A stretch of 64,000 nucleotides of DNA from Actinoplanes cyaneus (GCF_016862095.1 NZ_BOMH01000007.1:62001-126000), one strand, 5' to 3'; shown: positions 16,178 through 24,791, counted from the stretch's first letter. The notes: generated from the letters alone by a model not told the origin. A program made the numbers and translations.

Positions 16178-18391
16178 GTGACCACCCCGCAAAGCCTCGA
16201 CGAGCGGTTCCGTGACGCGGTTTCGGCCCTGCGACCCCCGGAGCGCCGGCGCGCGCCGGGCGACCCGGTCCGCGACGGCGTCACGCTGACCGGCGCCCGT
16301 GCCCTCGAACTGTTCGACGCCCAGCTCACCAGCCGTCACCTCGACCTCGCCGCGCGCTGGCTGCACAGCTTCAACGAGGGTTTCCACACGGTCGGCTCGG
16401 CCGGCCACGAGGGCAATGCCGCAGTGGCCGCGGCGCTGCGCGGCGACGATCCGGCGCTGCCGCACGACCGGGCCGCGGCGTTCTACTGCGCCCGCGCCGC
16501 GCACTCGGCCCGGGAGAACCGCGTCCAGCGGCTCGAGGAGGCCGCGCGCGACATCCTGCGCGGCGTGGTCGCGTCGGTCCGTGACCCGATCAGCGGCGGC
16601 CGCGACAAGGTCTTCGGCAATGCCGAACTCCATCTGGTCCCGGTGATCTCGACGCCGGCGGGTCATCTCCCCCGGGCAGTCGGATTGGCGTACGGGTTGA
16701 GCCGCTCGCCCGACCCGCGCTGGCCCGCCGACGCGATCGTCGCGGCCACCTTCGGCGACGACGGCGTCGACCAGCCCGGGGCGATCGCGGCCCTGCACGC
16801 CGCCGGCTGGCACGACCTGGCCGAGCAGCGGATCCCCCTGCTGCTGGTCTGCGAGGACGACGCGTCCGGCGGTGCGGCCCCGGACGGCTGGGTCGCCGCG
16901 GTGCTGCGCGGACGGCCGGGGGTGCGGTACACGTACGCGGATGGATGTGATCTGGCCGCGACCTTCGACGCCGCGGCCGAGGCGGCGGAGTACGTGCGCC
17001 GCGAACGCCGCCCCGCGGTGCTGCACCTGAGCACCGTGCGCCTGCTCGGCGACCCCGGCGATCCCGAGCCCGACCTGGAACGGGACCCGCTGGTCGGGAC
17101 CGCCCGGCTGCTGATCGAGGCGGGCCTGTTCGAGCCGGACGAGGTGATCACCCGGTACGACGAGGTCGGCTGGCAGGTCCGCAAGGCCGCCGAGGAGGTG
17201 CTCGGCGAGCCGAAACTGGCCACCGTCGGCGAGATCGTCGCCTCGCTGGCGCCGCGCCGCCCGCTGCGGGTCGCGCACGCCATCACCGACGCCGCGAGCC
17301 GGGCCGCCGGGCCGGGCGCCGCGAGCCGATCCCGGATCTTCGGCGGGCGGCTGCCCGAGCAGGCCGGCCCCATGACCCTGGCGCAGACCATCAACGCGGG
17401 TCTCACCGACGCCCTCGCCACCCGCCCGCACCTGCGTATCTTCGGCCCCGGCACCACCCGGGGCGGCCGTCACGGGGTCACCGCCGGGCTGCGCGAGCGC
17501 GGCGGCGACCGGGTCTTCGACACCCTGCCGGACGCGACCAGCGTGATCGGGCTCGCGCTCGGCGCCGGGCTGGCCGGCCTGCTCCCGGTCCCCGAGCTGA
17601 CCGGCCTGGCCGACCTGCACAACGGCGAGAACCAGGTGCGGGTGGAGGCGGCGACCATGTCGTTCCTGTCCTCCGGCGCCTACCGCAACCCGCTGGTGCT
17701 GCGCATCCCGGCGCTCGCCGACCCGTACGGCATCGGCGGCCCGCTCGCCAACGACAACTCCCTCGCCGTGCTCCGCGACATCCCCGGGCTCGTCGTCGCC
17801 GCGCCGGCCCGGGCACAGGACGCCGCGCCGATGCTGCGCACCTGCCTGGCCGCCGCCGAGGTCGACGGGAGCGTCTGCGTCTTCCTCGAGCCGGCCGCGC
17901 TGTATCAGACGAGGGACCTCTATCAGCAAGGTGACAACGAGTGGCTGGCGCCTTATCCGGCCCCCGAACAATGGGCCGGTCAGCACGCCCCGATCGGCCG
18001 CGCGCGCATCTACACCCTGGGCACGGCGCAGGACCTGACGATCGTCACGTACGGTGGCGGGGTGCGGATGTCCCTGCGAGTGGCGGCCCGACTGGCCGCC
18101 GACGGATACGGCACCAGGGTGGTCGATCTACGCTGGCTGAGCCCGTTGCCCGTCGCTGACCTGGTGCGCGAGTCCCTGGCGACCGGCCGGGTGCTGATCG
18201 TCGACGAGACCCGTCGCTCCGGCGGCGTCGGCGAGGGCGTGCTGGCGGCGCTGGTCGACGGCGCGTTCGTCGGCTCGGCACGCCGGGTCGCCGCGGCCGA
18301 CGCACCCGTTCCGCTGGGACCGGCCGCTCAGCACGTGCTGGTGGGAGAGGATGCCATCACAGAGGGTGCCCAGGCACTGCTGGCGCGGTAA
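16178..18391 (+). CDS. 2-oxo acid dehydrogenase E1 alpha/beta-type fusion protein, possibly inactive
   Basis: 737 residues if it starts at the GTG at 16178; the frame is open from a GTG at 16124. The first half resembles branched-chain 2-oxoacid dehydrogenase E1 alpha ('HTVGSAGHEGNAAVAAALRG'). The second half resembles the E1 beta/transketolase C-terminal region ('MTLAQTINAGLTDAL' to 'LRWLSPLPVADLVRESLATG'). The diphosphate-binding region reads 'FGDDGVDQPGAIA...LLVCEDD', where fusion homologues carry GDAS/NH and CEDN; 'RLLGDPGDP' replaces the usual 'GHAGSD'. So cofactor residues appear lost while the fold persists. It stands divergent from yjbQ and just before DUF3052. The substrate is unknown. 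Confidence 0.75.
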   Translation: MTTPQSLDERFRDAVSALRPPERRRAPGDPVRDGVTLTGARALELFDAQLTSRHLDLAARWLHSFNEGFHTVGSAGHEGNAAVAAALRGDDPALPHDRAAAFYCARAAHSARENRVQRLEEAARDILRGVVASVRDPISGGRDKVFGNAELHLVPVISTPAGHLPRAVGLAYGLSRSPDPRWPADAIVAATFGDDGVDQPGAIAALHAAGWHDLAEQRIPLLLVCEDDASGGAAPDGWVAAVLRGRPGVRYTYADGCDLAATFDAAAEAAEYVRRERRPAVLHLSTVRLLGDPGDPEPDLERDPLVGTARLLIEAGLFEPDEVITRYDEVGWQVRKAAEEVLGEPKLATVGEIVASLAPRRPLRVAHAITDAASRAAGPGAASRSRIFGGRLPEQAGPMTLAQTINAGLTDALATRPHLRIFGPGTTRGGRHGVTAGLRERGGDRVFDTLPDATSVIGLALGAGLAGLLPVPELTGLADLHNGENQVRVEAATMSFLSSGAYRNPLVLRIPALADPYGIGGPLANDNSLAVLRDIPGLVVAAPARAQDAAPMLRTCLAAAEVDGSVCVFLEPAALYQTRDLYQQGDNEWLAPYPAPEQWAGQHAPIGRARIYTLGTAQDLTIVTYGGGVRMSLRVAARLAADGYGTRVVDLRWLSPLPVADLVRESLATGRVLIVDETRRSGGVGEGVLAALVDGAFVGSARRVAAADAPVPLGPAAQHVLVGEDAITEGAQALLAR

Positions 18392-18395
18392 ATTG

Positions 18396-18441
18396 CCACA
18401 CACTCGGTGCGCCACTTGCGCCGGGAGCCCGGAGTGTGTGG
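18396..18441 (+). terminator. Hairpin after the E1 fusion gene
   Basis: A perfect 10-bp stem CCACACACTC / GAGTGTGTGG encloses 26 nt, starting 5 bp after the stop codon. No U-tract; possible terminator. Confidence 0.5.
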
Positions 18442-18501
18442 ACTACCCCCAAAGTTCCGGCGCAATTTCAAGGCTTTTCGACGGCTAGGAGGATTTGGAC
18501 A

Positions 18502-18933
18502 GTGAGCGCGACCGCGGGTCAGGCCGACGGCGTACGCAGCCTGGCGGACCGGTTCGGCTTCGAGCCGAGCATGGTGGTCATGGAGATGGGCTACGACGAC
18601 GATGTCGACGAGGAGCTCCGTGACGCCCTGACCGAACGCGTCGGTGATTTGGTCGACGAGGACACCGACGAGGTCGTCGATGCGGTGCTGTTGTGGTACC
18701 GCGACGGCGACGGTGATCTGTTCGAGCTGCTCACCGATGCACTTGGCCCCCTCGCCGACAACGGCGTGGTGTGGCTGCTGACCCCGAAAGCCGGCCGCGA
18801 CGGGCACGTCGAGCCGAGCGAGATCAGCGAGTCGGCGCCGACCGCCGGCCTGCAGCAGACCTCGACGGTGAACGCCGGCAAGGACTGGACCGGGGCTCGG
18901 CTCGTCTCCCCTCGGGGCGCCAAGAAGAAGTAG
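18502..18933 (+). CDS. DUF3052 family protein
   Basis: 143 residues, starting at a GTG with AGGAGGA 8-9 nt upstream. The protein is very acidic ('MGYDDDVDEELRDALTERVGDLVDEDTDEVVDAVLLWYRDGDGDL') with a hydrophobic core segment 'NGVVWLLTPKAG'. The end is 'KDWTGARLVSPRGAKKK', whose 'DW..ARLV' is characteristic of the family. Its function is unknown. The position between aceE and ahpE is conserved in actinobacteria (Rv2239c in M. tuberculosis). Confidence 0.9.
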   Translation: MSATAGQADGVRSLADRFGFEPSMVVMEMGYDDDVDEELRDALTERVGDLVDEDTDEVVDAVLLWYRDGDGDLFELLTDALGPLADNGVVWLLTPKAGRDGHVEPSEISESAPTAGLQQTSTVNAGKDWTGARLVSPRGAKKK

Positions 18934-19034
18934 CTCGCCGCCATCCCCGCCCAGGTCGGCGTCCCCCGGCGGACGCCGGCCCTTCGGCATGATCGGCCGC
19001 CGACGGGGCCATGCCGCGTTCCGGCTTGCTACCC

Positions 19035-19148
19035 GGGCCTCGCCGCCGGTTCCGGCTCTGCCATGACTCACGCGGCTCCGGCCGCTGGTTCCGGCTCTGC
19101 CGTCACCTACGCGGGCCGTGCCGCCGGTTCCGGCTTGCCATGACCTAG
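19035..19148. repeat. Three imperfect 39-bp tandem units
   Basis: Units begin at 19035, 19074 and 19113 and share a core like CCGCCGGTTCCGGCTCTGCC. They fill most of the gap between the DUF3052 and peroxiredoxin genes; the third ends 10 bp before the peroxiredoxin start. Confidence 0.65.
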
Positions 19149-19158
19149 TCTTGGCCGG

Positions 19159-19623
19159 GTGCCGATCCAGGTGGGCGCGCCGGCGCCGGATTTCCTGCTC
19201 AAGGACCAGAACAATCAGGACGTACGTCTCAGCGACCTGCACGGGCGCAAGGCGGTCCTGCTGGTTTTCTACCCCCTCGCGTTCAGCCGCCGCTGCCACG
19301 GTGAGCTGACCGAGATCCAGGAGCACCTCACCGACTACGTCAACGACCGGGTACAGGTCCTGACCGTCAGCGTCGACTCGATCTACAGCCACAAGGTCTG
19401 GGCCGAGCAGGAAGGCTTCGACTTCCCCCTGCTCGCCGACTTCTGGCCGCACGGGGCGGTGGCGCGCGCCTACGGTGTCTTCAACGAGGAGACCGGCTTC
19501 GCGAACCGCGGCACGTTCCTGATCTCCTCCGACGGGGTGATTCGCTTCGCCGAGATGACCGGCCCGGGCGAGACCCGCGACCAGTCCGCATGGCGTTCCG
19601 CCCTAGCCACCCTCACCCCCTGA
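19159..19623 (+). CDS. ahpE: AhpE-type peroxiredoxin
   Basis: 154-residue thiol peroxidase that reduces hydroperoxides. The peroxidatic cysteine is Cys46 in 'FYPLAFSRRCHGELTEIQ'; M. tuberculosis AhpE has 'FTGICQGEL' here. The first active-site residue is Ser instead of Thr, which the family tolerates. No second resolving cysteine is visible, as in one-Cys AhpE. Length and the DUF3052 neighbour match Rv2238c-Rv2239c. It starts at a GTG with no ribosome-binding site; a TAGTCT box ends 10 nt upstream, so the mRNA may be leaderless. Confidence 0.92.
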   Translation: MPIQVGAPAPDFLLKDQNNQDVRLSDLHGRKAVLLVFYPLAFSRRCHGELTEIQEHLTDYVNDRVQVLTVSVDSIYSHKVWAEQEGFDFPLLADFWPHGAVARAYGVFNEETGFANRGTFLISSDGVIRFAEMTGPGETRDQSAWRSALATLTP

Positions 19624-19853
19624 CCCCTCGTCCTCACCTGCCATCTCGCTCCAGCCCTCGGCTCGCGCCCGCTGGCCGGCCCGCGCCGCTGGTCGGCCCT
19701 GCCCGCCAGCCGGTGCGTTTGTTGATCGCCCGCTGGCCGGTCCTCGTCTTCGCCCGCTGAGACCGCCGCCACGGCGCCCGCGTTCCGGCTGTGATCTGCG
19801 GCGCATTCGGGCCTGATCGGGAGCAGGGTAGGATGACGACTCCGGCTCAGCCC

Positions 19854-19925
19854 GGGCGCGTAGCTCAGTGGGAGAGCACCCGCCTTACAAGCGGGGGGTC
19901 GTAGGTTCGAAACCTACCGCGCCCA
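19854..19925 (+). tRNA. tRNA-Val (anticodon UAC)
   Basis: 72-nt cloverleaf. The acceptor stem GGGCGCG pairs with CGCGCCC, with discriminator A. D-arm is AGCTCAGTGGGAGAGC. The anticodon arm CCGCCTTACAAGCGG has TAC in the loop. The T-arm is GTAGGTTCGAAACCTAC. CCA is not encoded. Confidence 0.97.
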
Positions 19926-19936
19926 CCGGAACATCG

Positions 19937-19970
19937 GCCCCGGCCCGCGTCAGCGCGAGCCGGGGCTTTT
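19937..19970 (+). terminator. Intrinsic terminator of tRNA-Val
   Basis: GCCCCGGC pairs with GCCGGGGC around an inner CGCG-TCAG-CGCG stem, then TTTTCC. It starts 11 bp after the tRNA. Confidence 0.85.
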
Positions 19971-19975
19971 CCATG

Positions 19976-20126
19976 TGTGCCGGTGTCGGCGGTGCGGCCC
20001 GGGCCTTTCCGCGTCTGCCGGTGCGGCCCGGGCCTTTCCGCGTCTGCCGGTGCGGCCCGGGCCTTTCCGTGTCGGCGGTGCGGCCCGGGCTTTCCCGTGT
20101 CGGCGGTGCGGCCCGGGCCTTTCCGT
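19976..20126 (+). repeat. Tandem array of terminator-like units behind tRNA-Val
   Basis: Five units with a period of about 29 bp each contain the palindrome GGCCCGGGCC followed by TTTCC. They resemble the tRNA terminator that precedes them. The spacer 19926-20226 contains only this array and the terminator. Confidence 0.8.
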
Positions 20127-20226
20127 AGGTGGCGGCGTCGACGGTGCGGCCGGGACTTCCGGCGCGTGTCGGCGGCGACCTCGTGGACCGGGGCGCACCG
20201 GCGCCTGCCGTGCGGGTCGCCGCAGG

Positions 20227-20718
20227 TCAGGTGGCCACGGGTGGGGCGGCCGGGGGTGGCCGCCATCGGCCGCCGGGCGGGATTTCGCCGAGGTGCTCCA
20301 GCCGGGCGCGGATCCCACCGGCGGTCCGGCCGAGCTCGGCCGCCAGCTCGGTCTGGCCGGCGCCCGCCCGATAGCGCTCGCGGAGCAGCTCGTCGTCGGC
20401 AGGGGCCCAGCGGGCGCCGCGGTTGGGTGCGCGGCCACGCTGGTCGGGTGGCTGCGCGGGGCCGGGGCCGCCGGGGCCGGTCATCGCGATCAGGCCGGCC
20501 AGGGTGGAGGCGAGCACCTCGGTGAGGCCGGTCAGGTCGCCCGGGGCGAGGCTGCCGCTGATCTCGCTCACCACGTGGCCGTCGCCGTCGCTGCTCACGA
20601 TGCACAGGTCGAGCCGCTGATCCTCGGTGGGGAAGACGGTGACCTGGTAATCGGTGCCGCTGAGCAGGAGGCGGCGGTCGAGGGTGATCGGGGAGTCCCG
20701 GAGTGCTGTGTCGGTCAT
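20227..20718 (-). CDS. Hypothetical protein with a C-terminal helix-turn-helix
   Basis: 163 residues in three parts. Residues 1-78 look like a small alpha/beta domain ('VTVFPTEDQRLDLCIVSSDGDGHVVSEISG', then 'LTGLTEVLASTLAGLI'). Residues 79-100 are a Gly/Pro/Arg linker. Residues about 103-142 ('RWAPADDELLRERYRAGAG', then 'TELAAELGRTAGGIRARLEHLG') resemble a sigma-region-4 or SANT-like helix-turn-helix. A DNA-binding role is inference. It lies 31 bp downstream of the DUF402 gene on the same strand and may be co-transcribed. Confidence 0.7.
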   Translation of the reverse strand: MTDTALRDSPITLDRRLLLSGTDYQVTVFPTEDQRLDLCIVSSDGDGHVVSEISGSLAPGDLTGLTEVLASTLAGLIAMTGPGGPGPAQPPDQRGRAPNRGARWAPADDELLRERYRAGAGQTELAAELGRTAGGIRARLEHLGEIPPGGRWRPPPAAPPVAT

Positions 20719-20749
20719 GGGGCGAACCTAGGGCCACCCTCTGACAGTT

Positions 20750-21289
20750 TCAGCGGCGCCGGGGCCACCGCTGGGCCGGCCCAGCGGCCCGGGCCAGCCA
20801 CTCCCGATATTCTCCGGCGAAGGGCTCGGCGCCGCCGCTGAGTGCCGCGTGCAGGTCGGCGGCGGCTCCGGTGGCCGCGGCCACCACGTCGTCCGGGTAA
20901 CCGAAGCGGACCCGGTGCTCGGCGAACTCGTCCTCGTCGTCGATCACCACCCGGCCACCGGCGCGCATCCGGATCACGTCGATGTCCAGGTCGATCACGG
21001 TGAGTTCGGATTCCCCGGTACGGCGGGCCGGCGTGATCACGTCACAGTAGATCTCCGACCGGCTCGGCTCGGCCGAGAACATCGCCATCCACCACGCGTC
21101 CCTGGGCACCAGCCGGACCGAGTCCGATTTTGTCCAGGAGACCCGCCGCAGGCCGTAGCTGTAGCGCACCATCGTGCCGCGCGGGGTGCCGATCCAGGTG
21201 CCGAACTCGTCCTCGCCGAGGAGCCGCCCGGTGACCCGGCGGTGCGGCCGGCCGTCGTACTTGCGCAACACCAGGTCGACCACGTCCAC
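20750..21289 (-). CDS. DUF402 (FomD-like) domain protein
   Basis: 179 residues of the DUF402 family. The core has 'YCDVITPARRTGESELTVIDLDIDVIRMRAGGRVVIDDEDEF' (about 88-129), with the conserved 'D.D..V' and 'DEDEF' acidic residues that bind metal in FomD and in nucleotide phosphatase relatives. The substrate is probably a phosphorylated nucleotide derivative, but this member cannot be assigned. It starts at a GTG and is followed on the same strand by the helix-turn-helix protein gene. Confidence 0.85.
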   Translation of the reverse strand: MDVVDLVLRKYDGRPHRRVTGRLLGEDEFGTWIGTPRGTMVRYSYGLRRVSWTKSDSVRLVPRDAWWMAMFSAEPSRSEIYCDVITPARRTGESELTVIDLDIDVIRMRAGGRVVIDDEDEFAEHRVRFGYPDDVVAAATGAAADLHAALSGGAEPFAGEYREWLARAAGPAQRWPRRR

Positions 21290-21330
21290 ACCCTGACGCT
21301 AGCGCGACCCCGCACGCGGACCGGCCCCGG

Positions 21331-21505
21331 CCCGCGACGAGGACGCAACCGGGCGCGGCGGGTCCCGGGCTGCGACGTGGGCGCAACCGGGTGGGGCGGG
21401 GTCCCGGGCTGCGACGTGGAAGCAACGGCGACGCAACCGGGTGGAGCCGGGTCCCGGGCTGCGACGAGGACGCAACGGCGACGCAACCGGGCGCGGCTCA
21501 ACTGG
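21331..21505. repeat. About four imperfect GC-rich tandem units
   Basis: Units of roughly 40-57 bp share GACGCAACCGGG and GGGTCCCGGGCTGCGACG. They fill most of 21290-21626, which contains no gene. Confidence 0.7.
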
Positions 21506-21626
21506 CCCCGCCGTTCACCGAATCAACTGTTGCTCGCGGGGAGAACCCCCGCGGTGGGCGGGTCCGGCCGGTGTCCCCTCGGCGGTTCGGGCCCGCCCCG
21601 GCGGAACAGGCACGACGGGGAGACGC

Positions 21627-22466
21627 GTGAGCACGGACCTCTACATCGGCGCCGACGCGGAGAAGGTCGTCGTCGCCGCACAGCCGGTGCGCACCCGGAC
21701 CGGGCGCGTCCGCCACCGTCGTACCGGATCGTTGATCGAGGCCGTGCCCCGGCTGCCGTCCGGCCGCGGTCGCGAGGCGCGTCTGGCGTCGGTGAGCCGC
21801 CTCGCCCTCGGGCTTCTTCTCGCCTCGGCGGTCCTTGCCTCCATCGGCCTGACCTGGTGGCTCCCGGCGGCCGTGAGCGCCGGAGTGCTCGTCCGGTCGT
21901 GGCGCCGGCAGGCCCGCGCCGCCCAGCCCGCCGCGCTGGCCGTGCCCCGCGACCCGCAGTCCCGGGTGCTGTGGACGGAGCCGGAGCGTGACGCGTTCGC
22001 GCGAGCTCTCGCCTCGTCGCACCGGGTCCGCAAGACATGGCCGGCGCTGGGTGGCATGGTCGACCCGCGGCTCGCCGACCACTCGCTGACGCGGGCCCTG
22101 GACGAGCTGGCCACGCTGCTGGCCCGGCGTCAGGAGCTGCGCCGGGTGCGGGCCGGTCTGGAGTCGACGCACGACGCGGACATCCCGGCGGACAGCCCCG
22201 CACGGCTGGCCGCGGACACGCAGTGGGAGCGGGCGGACGAGCTGTGGCAAGAGACCGGCGCGGCGGCGAACCGGATCCTGCGGGCGGTCGACGCCGCGGC
22301 GCGGGCCGGGGAGAGCTTCATCCGGGAGCAGCAGGTGGCGGCGACCGCACGGCACGCCGAGCGGGCGCTGGCGCGGGTCGGGGGCGCCCCGATCGCGGAG
22401 AGCGGGCCGGAGCTGGCCGACCGGACCCGAGCGGTGATCACCGCGTACCGGGAACTCGGTCTCTAG
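21627..22466 (+). CDS. Predicted membrane protein, unknown function
   Basis: 279 residues, starting at a GTG with GGGGAG just upstream. A basic N-terminus ('RTRTGRVRHRR', 'GRGREARLASVSR') precedes a hydrophobic hairpin at about residues 58-90 ('LALGLLLASAVLASIGLTWWL', 'AAVSAGVLV'). The rest is a long soluble helical region rich in Ala, Arg and Glu ('LDELATLLARRQELRRVRAGLE' and more), probably cytoplasmic. I do not recognise the family. It appears to be monocistronic, with a hairpin after the stop. Confidence 0.7.
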   Translation: MSTDLYIGADAEKVVVAAQPVRTRTGRVRHRRTGSLIEAVPRLPSGRGREARLASVSRLALGLLLASAVLASIGLTWWLPAAVSAGVLVRSWRRQARAAQPAALAVPRDPQSRVLWTEPERDAFARALASSHRVRKTWPALGGMVDPRLADHSLTRALDELATLLARRQELRRVRAGLESTHDADIPADSPARLAADTQWERADELWQETGAAANRILRAVDAAARAGESFIREQQVAATARHAERALARVGGAPIAESGPELADRTRAVITAYRELGL

Positions 22467-22474
22467 GGGTTGCC

Positions 22475-22504
22475 GCGGATCACGCCGAGTGTCGCGTGAT
22501 CCGC
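22475..22504 (+). terminator. Terminator-like hairpin
   Basis: Perfect 11-bp stem GCGGATCACGC / GCGTGATCCGC with an 8-nt loop, 9 bp after the stop of the membrane protein gene. No clear U-tract. Confidence 0.6.
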
Positions 22505-22682
22505 ACGGGCAAGCCCCAAAATTTCACTCATTCGCGTCATCCGTTCAGGTGACTCGCCCTGTGCCGGGGTCCGGGATACCTTGTCGGATGACATGTGTTC
22601 CCGTGCCCACACCCGGCAACCGGCCGCCGGCAGTGACGAGGCGGCCGGCCGCGAGTGGCTGTCCGATTCAGGCGGCGTGGCT

Positions 22683-23336
22683 TCAGGCGGCGCGGCGCAG
22701 CGTGGAGAGCTGACGGGGCACGGCCGGTGTCCGGGCGGCCCGGCTCGCCGACCGCGCGAGCACCTCCTGCACCTTCTCCGGGTCGGGCAGGGTCCAGTCC
22801 ACCTGTCCCGGCGTGATCACCCAGCGGACCGGCCCTTCGGCCATCCGGCTCGGTGGCGCCGGGATCCACGACCCCTGCGCGTGACGCACCACGTCCATGC
22901 GCAGGTCGAGCTCGGCCCGGAGTGGGCAGCCGGGCCGGACCAGGAACATCCAGCGTCCGGCCGCGGTGACCGCGACCGGCCCGGCCAGGCCCGCGTCCCG
23001 GTCCGCGGCAGGCCGGCCCAGCACGGCCGGCACCTCCAGCACGTCGAAGGCGTCGCCGGTGGTGAGCAACACGTTGTGCGGTCGATGCCGCCACCATCCG
23101 GCCAGCCGGGCGGGATCGGTGGTGGCCGCCTCGGCGAGGGAGTCGACGGCCGGGTGGCACCCGGTGATCGGGCACCCGGGGCGCCCGCAGTCGAAGCGCG
23201 CGCCGGTGAGGAAGGCGCCGGGCGCCACGGCCCAGCCGTGCCCGGCGAAGGCCTGCGCGGCCCGGCGCAGGCGGATCCGGTCGAGTCGATCGACGAACGA
23301 CGGTGGGACGAACGGCTGACGGCTGCTCCACTGCAT
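22683..23336 (-). CDS. Bifunctional DNA primase/polymerase (prim-pol) domain protein
   Basis: 217 residues that match the N-terminal prim-pol domain of actinobacterial plasmid and phage replication proteins. Visible features: 'QAFAGHGWAVAPGAFL' at the start, 'FDCGRPGCPITGCHPAVDSLAEAATTDPARLAGWW' (about 48-83), and 'VLLTTGDAFDVLEVPAVLG' carrying the D-x-L pattern of the metal site. The helicase part of longer homologues is absent. It is divergent from the XRE regulator at 23559 across a spacer with two TTGCAA palindromes. It may be a domesticated mobile-element gene. Priming activity is untested. Confidence 0.8.
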   Translation of the reverse strand: MQWSSRQPFVPPSFVDRLDRIRLRRAAQAFAGHGWAVAPGAFLTGARFDCGRPGCPITGCHPAVDSLAEAATTDPARLAGWWRHRPHNVLLTTGDAFDVLEVPAVLGRPAADRDAGLAGPVAVTAAGRWMFLVRPGCPLRAELDLRMDVVRHAQGSWIPAPPSRMAEGPVRWVITPGQVDWTLPDPEKVQEVLARSASRAARTPAVPRQLSTLRRAA

Positions 23337-23414
23337 AGCCCAACTCCCCCGGAATCGAGAGGCCCGGCCGTATCCCAGCGAGACGAATGTCGTTGGGCCG
23401 GTCAGATCCACCCT

Positions 23415-23427
23415 TTGCAAGTTGCAA
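23415..23427. promoter_or_regulatory. Candidate operator TTGCAA-G-TTGCAA
   Basis: Two TTGCAA palindromes, 7 bp apart, lie between the divergent prim-pol and XRE genes. A similar palindrome (GTGCAA-G-TTGCAC) occurs in the promoter at 35576-35588. Confidence 0.45.
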
Positions 23428-23558
23428 GAAAAACTACGAGCATCGGTGAGCAGGCGATCACACACGCTGTGCGATCTGTGCGCACGTGAGCGGTTCACAC
23501 TGCAGGTCACCGGATGGCTCACCGGCGGAAAGGCCGCCGGATGAGTGGGGGAGGCACC

Positions 23559-24791
23559 GTGGACGAGCTGCCGATCGGCCGCCGCGTCGCCTACTGGCGA
23601 GGCAGGCGCAAGATGTCCCAGCAGGTCTTCGCGGACCGGCTGGGCAAGAGCAAGAGCTGGGTCGACAAGGTGGAGCGCGGGGTCCGCCGACTCGACAAGT
23701 TCTCCGTTGTGTACGACATCGCCGACGTTCTCCAGGTCGATGTCCAGCTCCTGCTGGGCAAGGAGGTGGAGCGCAAGCCGGAGACGCAGAACTGCATCGA
23801 CCAGGTGGAGGTCGAGGAGATTCGCGCGGCTCTGGAGCGATATGACCAGATGAGCGCGTTCTTCCAGGCTGTGCCGCAATCGCCGCCACTCGCGGAGATG
23901 CACAAAGCGGTCAGTCACGCGTGGCTGACCTATCAGCACGCGAAGTACGGCGCGCTCGCCCGAGCCCTGCCCAAGCTGCTGCGCGACGCGCAGGCGGCGG
24001 ACAGCGCGCACGCCAACGGTGACAGCGAGCAGGCCAAGCGCGCCGCGCACCTGCTCGGGCAGGTCTACCAGATCGCCTCGTCGGCGCTGCGGAAGGTGGG
24101 CGAGCACGAGCTCTCCTGGCTCGCCGCGGACCGATCGATCGCGGTCTCCCAGCGGGCCGGCGACCAGCTGCTCGCCGGGCTGGCCAGTTACCGCGTGGGC
24201 AGCGCGCTGCTGGCTCTGGGCCGGGTCCGCCCGTCGCTCGAGGTCAACGTCAACATAGCGAACCGCCTGGCGCCCGGCCCGAACCGCCCCGAGGCGGAAC
24301 AGCTCTCGGTGTACGGGATGCTGCTGCTCAACGGCGCGATGTCGGCCTCCCGGATCGGGGACAGCGCCACCGTGCGCGACCTGCTCAGCGGCGCCGAGCA
24401 GGCCGCCCTCGAACTGGGTGGCGACTTCAACCACTACTGGACCTCGTTCGGGCCGACCAACGTGCAGCTGCATCGCTGTGCCACCGCGGTCGAACTGGGC
24501 GACGGCCGTACGGCGGTGGAGGTGCACGACCGCATGGAGAAGGCGGGGTTCCACGCCCTGCTGCCGGAGCGGCGCGCGCACCACTACCTGGACATCGCCC
24601 GCGGCTACACACAGATCGGCGACGTGGAGAAGGCCGGCGAGATGCTGCTGGAGGGCGACCGGCTCGCCCCCTCGGAGATCCGCTGCCGCCCGCTCGCCCA
24701 CGAAGTCCTTTCCGACGTGCTGCGCCGGACGCGGGGCACGCCGCCGGCTCCTATCGCGGAGCTGGCCGAACAGATGGGAGTCGGCGTATGA
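23559..24791 (+). CDS. XRE-family regulator with a TPR-like C-terminal region
   Basis: 410 residues from the GTG at 23559, which GGGAGG precedes by 4 nt; ATGs at 23541 and 23514 are alternatives. Residues about 8-60 are a Cro/C1-type helix-turn-helix ('KMSQQVFADRLGKSKSWVDK'). The rest is all helical with repeated about 40-residue units ('LLGQVYQIASSALRKVGEHELSW', 'AGLASYRVGSALLALGR'), typical of TPR-type peptide-sensing regulators. It is divergent from prim-pol and 16 bp before the flavoprotein gene, suggesting one regulated locus. It probably binds the TTGCAA repeats upstream; that is inference. Confidence 0.85.
   Translation: MDELPIGRRVAYWRGRRKMSQQVFADRLGKSKSWVDKVERGVRRLDKFSVVYDIADVLQVDVQLLLGKEVERKPETQNCIDQVEVEEIRAALERYDQMSAFFQAVPQSPPLAEMHKAVSHAWLTYQHAKYGALARALPKLLRDAQAADSAHANGDSEQAKRAAHLLGQVYQIASSALRKVGEHELSWLAADRSIAVSQRAGDQLLAGLASYRVGSALLALGRVRPSLEVNVNIANRLAPGPNRPEAEQLSVYGMLLLNGAMSASRIGDSATVRDLLSGAEQAALELGGDFNHYWTSFGPTNVQLHRCATAVELGDGRTAVEVHDRMEKAGFHALLPERRAHHYLDIARGYTQIGDVEKAGEMLLEGDRLAPSEIRCRPLAHEVLSDVLRRTRGTPPAPIAELAEQMGVGV

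Noticed and set aside
16073..17986. 637-residue minus-strand frame opposite the E1 fusion gene
   Set aside because: Shadow of the real gene; composition is Arg/Gly/Ala-rich nonsense and no motif is present.
19976..20126. CRISPR-like array behind tRNA-Val
   Set aside because: Units are contiguous without unique spacers and carry terminator-like palindromes; no cas genes are present.
19854..20226. tRNA-Val as an integration site of a mobile element
   Set aside because: No integrase, no second copy of the tRNA 3' end and no foreign-looking genes follow; only local tandem repeats.
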